Assembly (NCBI RefSeq): GCF_036577625.1
Contig: NZ_JARBDC010000032.1
Coordinates: 106,935 to 170,934, forward strand
Reading direction: 5' to 3'
From: Paenibacillus_AB sp036577625
GTDB lineage: Bacteria > Bacillota > Bacilli > Paenibacillales > NBRC-103111
DNA: 64,000 nt
The position numbers and the translations under genes are program-made. Positions within the stretch are counted from its first letter, which is position 1, and every line of letters starts with the position of its first letter. Under the pieces are notes generated by a model. It was not told the origin of the DNA. It did not search any database and saw only the letters and a list, made by a program, of their open reading frames with translations. Positions 26,620 to 34,051 of this stretch are shown here, one piece after another.

Positions 26620-27468
26620 TTGAATCGATCCACATGCTCGTTGCTCGTTTGCGGCGCCTCGTTTGCCGGGATCGGCGCGGCGAAGGCCGCGCTCGAGGCG
26701 AACCGGGACGTGATCGTCGTCGAACGGACCGCTCTGCCCGGGCGGGAATTTATCGAGGCGTTCAATCCGGGCGCCGGATGGAAGCCGCCGGCGACGGAGT
26801 TCGGCCTGCGGTTCCGGGAGGAGCTGCTCGGGCGCAATTTGATGGAGGAGTACGGTCCCGCCCATCTCGCGGCGCTGCACCCCCTGCTTTGCTTGCTCGT
26901 CAAGCGCTACTCGATCCGGGTGCGGTTTTTGACCGAGCTGGTCGACGTTTCCCGGCGCGACGGCCGATTCGAGGTTATGCTTCACGACGCTTCCGGGAGC
27001 CATACGGTCGTCGCGGACACGATCCTGGATACGTCCACGCGGCGTTTGACCACGCCGGGAAGCTTGGCGGCGTCGAAGCGCAAATGGATGCGCGCGTATT
27101 TGCATCACCCGGACATCCGGAACGCCCCGCTGCCGGAACCGATCGACGATACGATGTCGGCGAGCCGGGGAAGGTTCCCTTCCGAAGCGATTTTGCGAAT
27201 GGAGATCGCGCCCGACGAAGGACCGGGACAAGCGAGAAGGCGGCTGTATGCGTACTGGGAAGCCCGGCCGGCGCCATGGAAGCTTTGGACGATCGCGGCC
27301 ATAGCCGGGGAATTCGAATCGGACGTTCCGCAGGGGCCCTTCGAGCAAGGCGACGGTTGGAGCTGGCTCCCTTCGGAAGCGCTTTCAAATCCGTTGAACG
27401 CGCTCGATGCCGGATACGATTATATGAACCGAAAGGCGGTGCGCATGCGCGATGCAACCACAAAGTAG
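26620..27468 (+). CDS. Short FAD/NAD-binding oxidoreductase-like protein
   Basis: A 282-aa protein opening with a Rossmann segment LLVCGASFAGIGAAKAALEA followed by VIVVER, the FAD-binding fold of FAD-dependent oxidoreductases, and ADTILDTSTRR where these enzymes usually have an ATG-type FAD motif. It is less than half the length of the 620-aa neighbour and lacks a clear second half, so it may be a partner subunit or a reduced paralogue. TTG start with AAGGAGG 11 nt upstream. Its last 17 bp overlap the next gene, suggesting coupled translation. Substrate unknown. Confidence 0.7.
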   Translation: MNRSTCSLLVCGASFAGIGAAKAALEANRDVIVVERTALPGREFIEAFNPGAGWKPPATEFGLRFREELLGRNLMEEYGPAHLAALHPLLCLLVKRYSIRVRFLTELVDVSRRDGRFEVMLHDASGSHTVVADTILDTSTRRLTTPGSLAASKRKWMRAYLHHPDIRNAPLPEPIDDTMSASRGRFPSEAILRMEIAPDEGPGQARRRLYAYWEARPAPWKLWTIAAIAGEFESDVPQGPFEQGDGWSWLPSEALSNPLNALDAGYDYMNRKAVRMRDATTK

Positions 27469-29314
27469 CAACGAAGCGCGGGAAGCGTACGACGTCATCG
27501 TCGTCGGATTGGGGACGGCCGGCGCCATAGCCGCCATCGCGGCGGCGAGGAAAGGACTGCGGGTGCTCGGCCTCGACCGGCATACGAGCATGGGCGGCGC
27601 CGGGACGGCCGGCGGAGTCGTCGGTTATTATTTCGGCACCCGCGGCGGCATGGCCGAGTCGATCGACGCCAAAGCGAAGGCGACGGAGCGAACCGTATTC
27701 ACCCCTTCCGCCGGCGTCAACGCCGAAGGCAAGCAGTACGTGTTCGAGCTGGAGGCGGCCGAAGCCGGAGCGGACATCCGTTACGAAACGACCGTACTCG
27801 GCGTAAGGCTCGAGGGCCAAACCGTAACCGGCCTGGACTGCTTTTCCGCGGAACGCGGCCGCTATGCGGTAAGCAGCGGCGTCGTCATCGATGGTACGGG
27901 CAATGCGGACGTGTGCCGGCTGGCCGGCTGCGAGCTGCGCGGCGGCCGCGACTTCGACGGTCAGGCGCAGCCGTTCTCCAACGCCTTGTTCGCCCTGGGT
28001 CCGGATCGCGTCCGCGCCTATTATACCGATTCCGGGTACGTCTTTCCGGAAAATCCGGACAGCCTGTCGGCGGCCGTCGTCGAATCCGCTCTGCTTTCCA
28101 CGCATCTGAAGGACCGGTACGACGAAGAAAGCCGGTATATGCGGATCGCCCCGCAGCTCGGCGTTCGCGAAAGCCGGTTTATCGTCGGCGAAGAGAACGT
28201 GACGCTCGAATCGTTTTTGCAGGAAAACTATTCGCGCGAACCGCTCTTTATGGCGTACTCGAATTTGGACAACCACAGCAAGGACGTCGCCTTCGAAAGC
28301 GGCCTGCAGCGGGACTGGACGGTGGCGGCCAGCTTGTGGGGGCTGAAGTTCACCGTCCCGATTCCGCTCGGCGCGCTCATTCCGAAAGGGTACGGCGGCC
28401 TGCTGGCGGCGGGGCGCTGCCTGGCGGTCGATCACGACATGGCGTCGTGCGTCCGGATGAAGCGGGATATGCAAAAATGCGGGGAAGCCGCCGCCTATGC
28501 CGCCTTCCTCGCCGTAACGAAACGTATTCCGCTGAAGGACGTGCCGTATGCCGAGCTGGCGCCGCTGCTTCGCGAAACGGGCTGCCTGTCGCCCCGCGAC
28601 GAAGTCTATTTCGAGCATCGGGTCGCCCAGGGGGAGACGGAAAGCGGACCGATCCGCTGGCTCGACAACGTCCGGGACATCCGGGACGGGCTTGCCGGCG
28701 ACAAGCCGGGCGTGGCCATCTGGTCGGCCGGCCGGATGGGCGACGCGATCCGCCCCCATCTGCTGCGATGGATCGCGCCGGGCGAGCCGGACCATTTGCG
28801 CAAGCACAGCGCCATGGCGCTCGGGCTGCTAGGCTGCCCGGAGGCGGCCCCCGTGCTGAGAGCGATGGTGCAGGAGCGCGACCCGTTCGTGCCGTCGACC
28901 AGCTTGAAGTACAATCAGGCGCGCGGGTATGCGGCCGTCTACTTGCTCGGCAGGCTGGCGGACAAGGAGTCGGTGCCGGAGCTGCTGCGGCTGCTCGGGG
29001 CGGGGGAACGGTTTACGTTCGCCGACCGGAACAAAGAATTTTTGTCCGACGAGCGCGATTTGCGCTTCCAGTACGTTTCTTACGCTTTGATGGCGCTGTC
29101 GGCGATCGGCGACCGCCACGAGGAAACCCGCGAAGCGATCGGCGACGCGTTCGTGCGCTATTTGCGGCAGCTGGACGGGACGCTGGTCATTTCCTTCAAG
29201 GGAAGCTCGGACATCCGCAACGTGATGGACGACAAAATCCGGCTGCTGATCGGCCGGACGCTTCGCCGGTGGGGCATCCGGACGGAACCCGGGCCGACGG
29301 CGGAAGCGCAGTAA
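27452..29314 (+). CDS. FAD-dependent oxidoreductase with C-terminal HEAT-like repeats
   Basis: A 620-aa protein of the FAD_oxidored family. N-terminal dinucleotide fold VIVVGLGTAGAIAAIAAARK, then GLDRHTSMGGAGTAGG, and VVIDGTGNADVCRLAGCE as the second FAD contact. From about residue 430 the sequence turns into short helical repeats (HSAMALGLLGCPEAAPVLRA, ARGYAAVYLLGRLADKESVP) resembling HEAT units. Overlaps the previous gene by 17 bp and is followed by a terminator. Probable catabolic redox enzyme of an AraC-controlled operon; no substrate can be assigned. Confidence 0.85.
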   Translation: MQPQSSNEAREAYDVIVVGLGTAGAIAAIAAARKGLRVLGLDRHTSMGGAGTAGGVVGYYFGTRGGMAESIDAKAKATERTVFTPSAGVNAEGKQYVFELEAAEAGADIRYETTVLGVRLEGQTVTGLDCFSAERGRYAVSSGVVIDGTGNADVCRLAGCELRGGRDFDGQAQPFSNALFALGPDRVRAYYTDSGYVFPENPDSLSAAVVESALLSTHLKDRYDEESRYMRIAPQLGVRESRFIVGEENVTLESFLQENYSREPLFMAYSNLDNHSKDVAFESGLQRDWTVAASLWGLKFTVPIPLGALIPKGYGGLLAAGRCLAVDHDMASCVRMKRDMQKCGEAAAYAAFLAVTKRIPLKDVPYAELAPLLRETGCLSPRDEVYFEHRVAQGETESGPIRWLDNVRDIRDGLAGDKPGVAIWSAGRMGDAIRPHLLRWIAPGEPDHLRKHSAMALGLLGCPEAAPVLRAMVQERDPFVPSTSLKYNQARGYAAVYLLGRLADKESVPELLRLLGAGERFTFADRNKEFLSDERDLRFQYVSYALMALSAIGDRHEETREAIGDAFVRYLRQLDGTLVISFKGSSDIRNVMDDKIRLLIGRTLRRWGIRTEPGPTAEAQ

Positions 29315-29325
29315 CGATAAGATCG

Positions 29326-29361
29326 CCGCCGGAGGCCGGGATATCCGCTCCGGCGGTTTTT
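29326..29361 (+). terminator. Intrinsic terminator of the AraC/oxidoreductase operon
   Basis: CCGCCGGAG and CTCCGGCGG form a perfect stem followed by TTTTT, 12 bp after the oxidoreductase stop. The remaining 29362-29569 is non-coding and contains an imperfect direct repeat of about 18 bp (AGCCGGYGCCGGATGCGC, near 29399 and 29446). Confidence 0.85.
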
Positions 29362-29569
29362 CTGCGGTGCGCGTGGTGCTCGACGTATATTCCAGATATA
29401 GCCGGTGCCGGATGCGCTATGTTTCCGGCATATCCAACGGGCACAGCCGGCGCCGGATGCGCATTGCGGCTACACCCAAGCGCCTGACGACTCCGCGGCT
29501 TCTATTCTCGCAAAGGCACGACCGGTTGCCCGATGCGCCGACATGGTGCGACGGGCGGTCGGGGACGGG

Positions 29570-30454
29570 TTACGCTTGCTCGAACGTCTTTTTGTAATAC
29601 GCGTTCCAGTTCGGCCGCGAGCCGTCCGTATCGTAAAACCCGTATTCCTCCGCCAAATCTCCCGACATGAACGCTTTGCCGGACTTTTCCCGGACGTTCG
29701 GGTCGCATGCCAGCGCGACGACCGCTTTGCCGATATAATACGGCGTCTCCGACTGCGCGAAATGAACGTCCTTGGCGACCGCGTCCCGCCAATTGCTCTC
29801 GGAGACGCCGAATATGTCGAGCACCGCCTCGGAGCGCAAAAAACCCGGCGTCAGCGCAAGCGCCGTAACGCCGTACGGTTTTAAATCGGCGGCCATCGCC
29901 TCGGCCAGATGGATCGCGGATATTTTCGCGAGGCTGTAGTACAACGACCCTCTGTACCGGTAATCGGAGCCGTCGGTCACTTCGATGACGAGCCCTTGGC
30001 CGCGGCGGACCATGAGCGGAACCCCGTAACGGCTCGTGATCATGTGCGAATGAACGGCCCGGCGCTGCATGAGCAGACCGTTTTCCAGCGAATGCTCCCA
30101 AAACGGCGTCTCCCACTGCGTCAGCGAATCGCCGCCCCATACGTCGTTAACGAGAATATCGAGCCGGCCGTCCTGCTCCCGATCGACGCGCTCGAACAGC
30201 GCCTTTACCTCCTCCTCTACCGTATGATCCGTCCGGACGGCGATGCCGACGCCGCCTGCGCGGTCGACCATTTCCGCCGTTTCTTCGATCGTCTCCGGCC
30301 GTCCTTCGGTCGCCGGACTTCCTTTGACGCTGCGGCCCGTGACGTACACGGTCGCCCCCGCCTCGCCGAGCATGACGGCGATTCCTCTCCCGCCTCCGCG
30401 CGTCGCCCCGGTCACGACGGCAACTTTTCCCGCCAGCGGCTTGCCCTTGTTCAT
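29570..30454 (-). CDS. Short-chain dehydrogenase/reductase
   Basis: A 294-aa SDR. Cofactor motif VVTGATRGGGRGIAVML, the Asn region LDILVNDVWGGDS, and the active-site YYSLAK (Tyr-x-x-x-Lys) are present; the catalytic Ser is in EVTDGSDYR. ATG at 30454 has GGAGGAGGAAA upstream. It is divergent from a WYL-type regulator with a shared 181-bp promoter region, suggesting regulation by it. Substrate unknown. Confidence 0.92.
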   Translation of the reverse strand: MNKGKPLAGKVAVVTGATRGGGRGIAVMLGEAGATVYVTGRSVKGSPATEGRPETIEETAEMVDRAGGVGIAVRTDHTVEEEVKALFERVDREQDGRLDILVNDVWGGDSLTQWETPFWEHSLENGLLMQRRAVHSHMITSRYGVPLMVRRGQGLVIEVTDGSDYRYRGSLYYSLAKISAIHLAEAMAADLKPYGVTALALTPGFLRSEAVLDIFGVSESNWRDAVAKDVHFAQSETPYYIGKAVVALACDPNVREKSGKAFMSGDLAEEYGFYDTDGSRPNWNAYYKKTFEQA

Positions 30455-30548
30455 CGAGCTTTCCTCCTCCAATATCGTTAGTGCGGAGCCGTTTCGCGCC
30501 GGTCTTGATTGCGTTCGAATCCGACGCATTCAGTATACACGGTCATTG

Positions 30549-30577
30549 TTGACACCATTTGTCATATTCAATATAGT
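30549..30577 (+). promoter_or_regulatory. Sigma-A promoter with palindrome over -35, upstream of the WYL regulator
   Basis: TTGACA (30549-30554), 17-bp spacer, TATAGT (30572-30577). An inverted repeat TGACA-N5-TGTCA (30550-30564) overlaps the -35, a position suited to repression, so it is a candidate operator for the divergent SDR/WYL pair. Confidence 0.7.
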
Positions 30578-30635
30578 GAAAAGTGCGATAGCGGAAAACG
30601 CGTAACCGTTACTTGAATCGAAAGGTGATGATCCG

Positions 30636-31691
30636 ATGCGGGCGGACCGGTTGTTGTCCATTTTGCTTTTGCTGCAAACGTACGGGAAATTGACGGCGGC
30701 CGAGCTGGCCGAGCGGCTGGAAGTGTCCGAACGGACGATTCACCGCGACATGGAGGCGCTAAGCGCCGCGGGCGTGCCGGTTGCCGCGGACCGGGGAACG
30801 GGCGGCGGATGGAGGCTGATGGACGACTACCGCACCGATTTGACCGGGCTGCACGAGGCGGAAATCGCATCGCTGTTTCTTGCCGCCCCGGATAAGGCGC
30901 TCGGCGACTTGGGCTGGCGCAGAGCGTCCGAAGGGGCGATCATCAAGCTGCTCGCCGCGCTGCCCGGCGTCGGCCGGCGTACCGCCGAGTTCGTCCGCGA
31001 GCGCATTTATCTCGATTCGAACGGCTGGAAAGAGTCGGAGGAAAAGGTCGACGCGCTGCCGGCGCTGCTCGAGGCGATTTTGCAGGAGAACAAAGTTCTC
31101 ATCGCGTACGAAAAAGGCGGCGACGCTCCGGCCGAACGGCTCGTCGCGCCGCTGGGGCTGGTTATGAAAGGAACCGTATGGTATTTGATCGGCTCCGTCG
31201 ACGACGGGGAGCCGCGAACGTATCGCATATCGCGCATCGTCCGCTGCGAGCCGACGGAGGAGAGGGCGGTTCGTCCGGCGAACTTTCGGCTGTCCGATTA
31301 TTGGGAGGCGTCGACGGAACGGTTTGTCGCGCGTTTGCCGCGCTTCGAGGCCACGCTTCGCGTCGATCCGGAATACGAATATTTTGTGCGGATGTGGAAA
31401 TATGCCACCGTGCTGGAGCGGAAAAGCGAGGACGCGGAAGGATGGATCGAATGCCGCGTCCGTTTTCAGACGGAGGAGGAAGCGTGCCGGCTCGCGCTGG
31501 CGCTCGGCGCGCACGGCGAGCTGACGGAGCCGCCCGGGCTGCGCGGGCGCGTTGCGCGGGTGGCGGCCGATACGGCGGAATGGTACGCTCGCCGGTCGAA
31601 TGCGGACGAAGGCCGCGAGAGCGGCGGCGGCGGCGCGATCGGGGTTTCGCCCCGAAGGCTCGTCGGGGCGGACGCCGAAGCAAGCCGGTGA
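30636..31691 (+). CDS. DeoR/YafY-type transcriptional regulator with WYL domain
   Basis: A 351-aa regulator: N-terminal HTH_11 (about 1-55; LTAAELAERLEVSERTIHRD), then a WYL ligand-sensing domain around KGTVWYLIGSVDDGEPRTYR and a C-terminal WCX-like part. The last 30 residues (GRESGGGGAIGVSP region) are low complexity. ATG with AAAGGTGATG just upstream. Divergent from the SDR gene. WYL domains bind small ligands or nucleic acids; the ligand here is unknown. Confidence 0.92.
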   Translation: MRADRLLSILLLLQTYGKLTAAELAERLEVSERTIHRDMEALSAAGVPVAADRGTGGGWRLMDDYRTDLTGLHEAEIASLFLAAPDKALGDLGWRRASEGAIIKLLAALPGVGRRTAEFVRERIYLDSNGWKESEEKVDALPALLEAILQENKVLIAYEKGGDAPAERLVAPLGLVMKGTVWYLIGSVDDGEPRTYRISRIVRCEPTEERAVRPANFRLSDYWEASTERFVARLPRFEATLRVDPEYEYFVRMWKYATVLERKSEDAEGWIECRVRFQTEEEACRLALALGAHGELTEPPGLRGRVARVAADTAEWYARRSNADEGRESGGGGAIGVSPRRLVGADAEASR

Positions 31692-31726
31692 CGTGGATGC
31701 GCCAATGGAGCATCGAGCGTCACGTC

Positions 31727-31852
31727 GGGCATCGGGCGTTGGGCATCGGGCGTAGGGCATCGGGCGTAGGGCATCGGGCGTAGGGCATCGTGTGTCGGGC
31801 GTCCGGCATCGAGCGTCGGGCGTCGGACGTCGGGCATCGGGCATCAGGCATC
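31727..31852. repeat. Tandem heptamer repeat, 18 units
   Basis: Eighteen head-to-tail copies of a 7-bp unit close to GGGCATC or GGGCGTA/GGGCGTC; the first nine alternate GGGCATC and GGGCGTA, giving a 14-bp higher-order period. It starts 36 bp after the WYL regulator. Because 7 bp x 3 is a whole number of codons, long repeat-peptide frames appear but no ribosome site supports them. Confidence 0.9.
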
Positions 31853-32017
31853 GGGCCCTACGTAAAGTTTCTGTCCTGCGACCGCGAGCGCTAACGAACC
31901 CAGACAACCTTATCCGGCCCGATTTCGCACTCCTGACGAATTAACGGATCGTCATAGCGTTATTGGGCTCGAAATGCGTGAAGCAATGATCGTTTTCGCA
32001 AAATAAGGTCGTCTCGA

Positions 32018-32051
32018 TTCGTTGCGCGAAACATTTCGTTGCGCGAAACAT
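32018..32051. repeat. Perfect 17-bp tandem duplication
   Basis: TTCGTTGCGCGAAACAT occurs twice head to tail (32018-32034 and 32035-32051) without mismatch. Each copy holds the palindrome TTCG-TTGCG-CGAA. Confidence 0.9.
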
Positions 32052-32151
32052 ATTGAAGATTTGCCGCAAATAACGATACTGTGATTCGTTAGCTCAGTTC
32101 CGACCTAACGGCCAGCTGACAGTCGTCGTTGGTGTGGAGCGCACGCATACA

Positions 32152-32185
32152 GAACCCACGTGGTAGAGGAACCCACGTGGCAGGA
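32152..32185. repeat. Imperfect 17-bp tandem duplication
   Basis: GAACCCACGTGG begins at 32152 and again at 32169, a 17-bp period with the remaining five bases diverged. The CCACGTGG core is a palindrome. Confidence 0.8.
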
Positions 32186-32361
32186 GGAACGACGCATTAA
32201 CCGGCACCAGCATGAGGAACGCCCAAGGCTGACACAACCAACGTAACCGCAGGACATACTGGAAGAATGGCCGGCTTTATCAGCGGGCCGCGACAGGGGC
32301 CGCCGGGCGTGCCGGGCGGCTTCCCCGATCCGGCGATGCCGCCATGCGCCTCTCTCCCCGC

Positions 32362-33300
32362 TCAAGCTTTCTCGATCAGCGACGTTCTCCGTGTTCGAAG
32401 CGACGCGAGCGTCGCTTCCTCCGCGGCCAGCTCCCGCTCCAGTCCGGCGACGATCGTCTCCATCTTCGTCCGGACGGACCGAATATGGCCGAGCGACCGT
32501 TCGATTTTGCCCTGCACGATCCAGTCCGCGATGAGACCGTCGAAAAAATAGTCGGCGAACTCGAGACCGCCGCCGATATCGATGCGAAGCGCCGAATGCC
32601 GGCCGAGGTCGGCCAGCTCCTTCTCGAACAGCCTCAGCTTGCGCTGCGCCTGCTGCACCGTCTGGCGGGCGTCGTCGATATGGCCGTGCTTGACGTACGT
32701 GCTGATCGTGCCGCCGCCGATCATATCCCACGTCCCCCAGCCTTCGGCCTTGCCCATGCTCGCCTCCGCGCGCCTCAGCAGCGACAGCGCGGCTCCGCCC
32801 GCCGAGACGGCTTCCCGCAGCTCGCTCAGCTTCGCGGCGCTGTCCGCCGCATCCCGCTCCAGCCCGTCCAGAAGGCGGGCCGTCTCCGGCGAATGCGCCT
32901 GCAGCATCGCTTCCTTCTCGCGCAGCAGCGCCGCATATTCGTCGTCGGCGAGCCGCACGTCCGCGAGCGCCGCGCCCGCCTCGGCGTGCTCCCGCTCCAG
33001 CTCGGCGAGCTGCTCCTTCGCCTCCTGCAGCTTCAGGGCGGCGTGAAGCGCCTGCTGACGCTCCAGCTCGAGCTGCTCGTCCTTGCTCCGCAATATCGTA
33101 TGGAACAAGTTGACGAGCGACAGCTTCATCAACTGTTCCACGTCGCGCTGTTCCCGCTCCAGGCGGAGCTCCAGCCCGGGAATCGTTCGCTGCAGCTCGC
33201 GGATGCGCGTCTCGGTCTCGCGAAGTCTCCGCTCCCATTTCAGCTTTTGCTGCCGGCTCTCGTTCGCTTGTTCCAGCTTCCGGTTCATGTCGTCCCGCAT
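32362..33300 (-). CDS. Coiled-coil protein of unknown function
   Basis: A 312-aa hydrophilic protein, almost entirely predicted coiled coil: heptad-rich stretches such as ERRLRETETRIRELQRTIPG and ALKLQEAKEQLAELEREHAE in the first half and KMETIVAGLERELAAEEATL at the end, flanking a less helical centre (MGKAEGWGTWDMIGGGTIST; RIDIGGGLEFADYFFDGLIA). No signal peptide or TM helix. ATG at 33300 has GGAGGG seven nt upstream; the frame is open further upstream without support. I recognise no named family; it stands alone on its strand. Confidence 0.75.
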   Translation of the reverse strand: MRDDMNRKLEQANESRQQKLKWERRLRETETRIRELQRTIPGLELRLEREQRDVEQLMKLSLVNLFHTILRSKDEQLELERQQALHAALKLQEAKEQLAELEREHAEAGAALADVRLADDEYAALLREKEAMLQAHSPETARLLDGLERDAADSAAKLSELREAVSAGGAALSLLRRAEASMGKAEGWGTWDMIGGGTISTYVKHGHIDDARQTVQQAQRKLRLFEKELADLGRHSALRIDIGGGLEFADYFFDGLIADWIVQGKIERSLGHIRSVRTKMETIVAGLERELAAEEATLASLRTRRTSLIEKA

Positions 33301-33505
33301 CGCCGATCCCTCCGGTTCCGTTTTGTTTCCAGCCTCGGTGCATGCTGCTTCTCTCTCTTTACGTTCGGCAAGGCCGCAATGTTTCAGCAACGCAACCGCA
33401 CGCTCGGCGGAGCGCCGTACGGAGCCGGGAACCCGAACCGGTCCGAACCGTATACATCCGCCCGTTTCGGATATGCTAAAGGTCAGAAAGGGAAGGAGGG
33501 AAACG

Positions 33506-33667
33506 ATGGAAAAGCGCGACAAACGCCGGGAAGACGTGCAGCGAACCGAAGCCGATACGGCTCCCCACGAGCGACTCGGCATGAGAGTCGACGACGAGAG
33601 CGGCGACGATACCGATTTGGACCGGGACGGACGGATCGACATCGATCCGAACAGCGCTCCTTTTTGA
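33506..33667 (+). CDS. Small acidic protein with a DxDxDG calcium-loop-like tail
   Basis: A 53-aa hydrophilic protein. The N-terminal half is charged (MEKRDKRREDVQRTEADTAP); the C-terminal half is acidic and ends DTDLDRDGRIDIDPNSAPF, in which D-x-D-x-D-G-x-I resembles an EF-hand or dockerin calcium loop. ATG at 33506 is 5 nt after GGAAGGAGGG, a strong ribosome site, supporting a real gene. Divergent from the coiled-coil gene. No family recognised. Confidence 0.65.
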   Translation: MEKRDKRREDVQRTEADTAPHERLGMRVDDESGDDTDLDRDGRIDIDPNSAPF

Positions 33668-34051
33668 GCGGCTGTCCCATAAACGTCACGCGAAGGGCGG
33701 ATGCGGGGAGACGTGTCGGTCCATGACGGCTGCGTTTACGGAACCAGGTTCCGCTAACATCGGTATTTCCCGTCATTTCCCATAAATAAAGGAACTTCGT
33801 TCCGCTATGGACGCACAGGCTGCGGCAAAACCGCAACAATACCGGCCGATAGCGGAACTCCGTTCCTTTATTGCCGTTCGCGGACACCGGTCGGCGCCTA
33901 ATAGCGTACCGCGATTAACCGCGATTCCGCTATTTCGCAACTTGCCTGCCGGCCGCGACGAACGCGCCTCGCCTCGTCGCGCTCCGCCCCATGCACGGCC
34001 GTCGGCCGGCACAACGCCGCAGCCGGATTCGGCCTTTTTCGCATGCATTGC
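33668..34051. repeat. Gene-free stretch with GGAAC-N3-GTTCC palindromes
   Basis: Three small palindromes of the form GGAAC-N3-GTTCC lie at 33740-33752, 33791-33803 and 33854-33866, the last two flanked by CGCTAT/ATAGCG and TTTAT in mirrored order so that 33783-33810 and 33851-33870 form a larger inverted repeat. Similar motifs recur near 55480 and 55650. Nothing coding is supported here. Confidence 0.6.

Larger units (their letters stand above)
31853..32361. other. Intergenic region without recognised gene
   Basis: No open frame with a ribosome site was found. It contains two separate 17-bp tandem duplications (listed individually) and AT-richer segments with AACGGATC/GCGTTATT-like motifs of the kind seen elsewhere between genes. 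Together with the heptamer repeat this is a 670-bp gene-free stretch (31692-32361). Confidence 0.6.

Noticed and set aside
30759..31907. A 382-codon reverse frame encoding RPTPDA-like repeats at its N-terminus
   Set aside because: Produced by the 7-bp tandem repeat and antisense to the WYL gene; no ribosome site.
31853..32361. A small RNA or short gene in the 500-bp gap
   Set aside because: No promoter-terminator pair or ribosome site was convincing; only tandem duplications could be supported.
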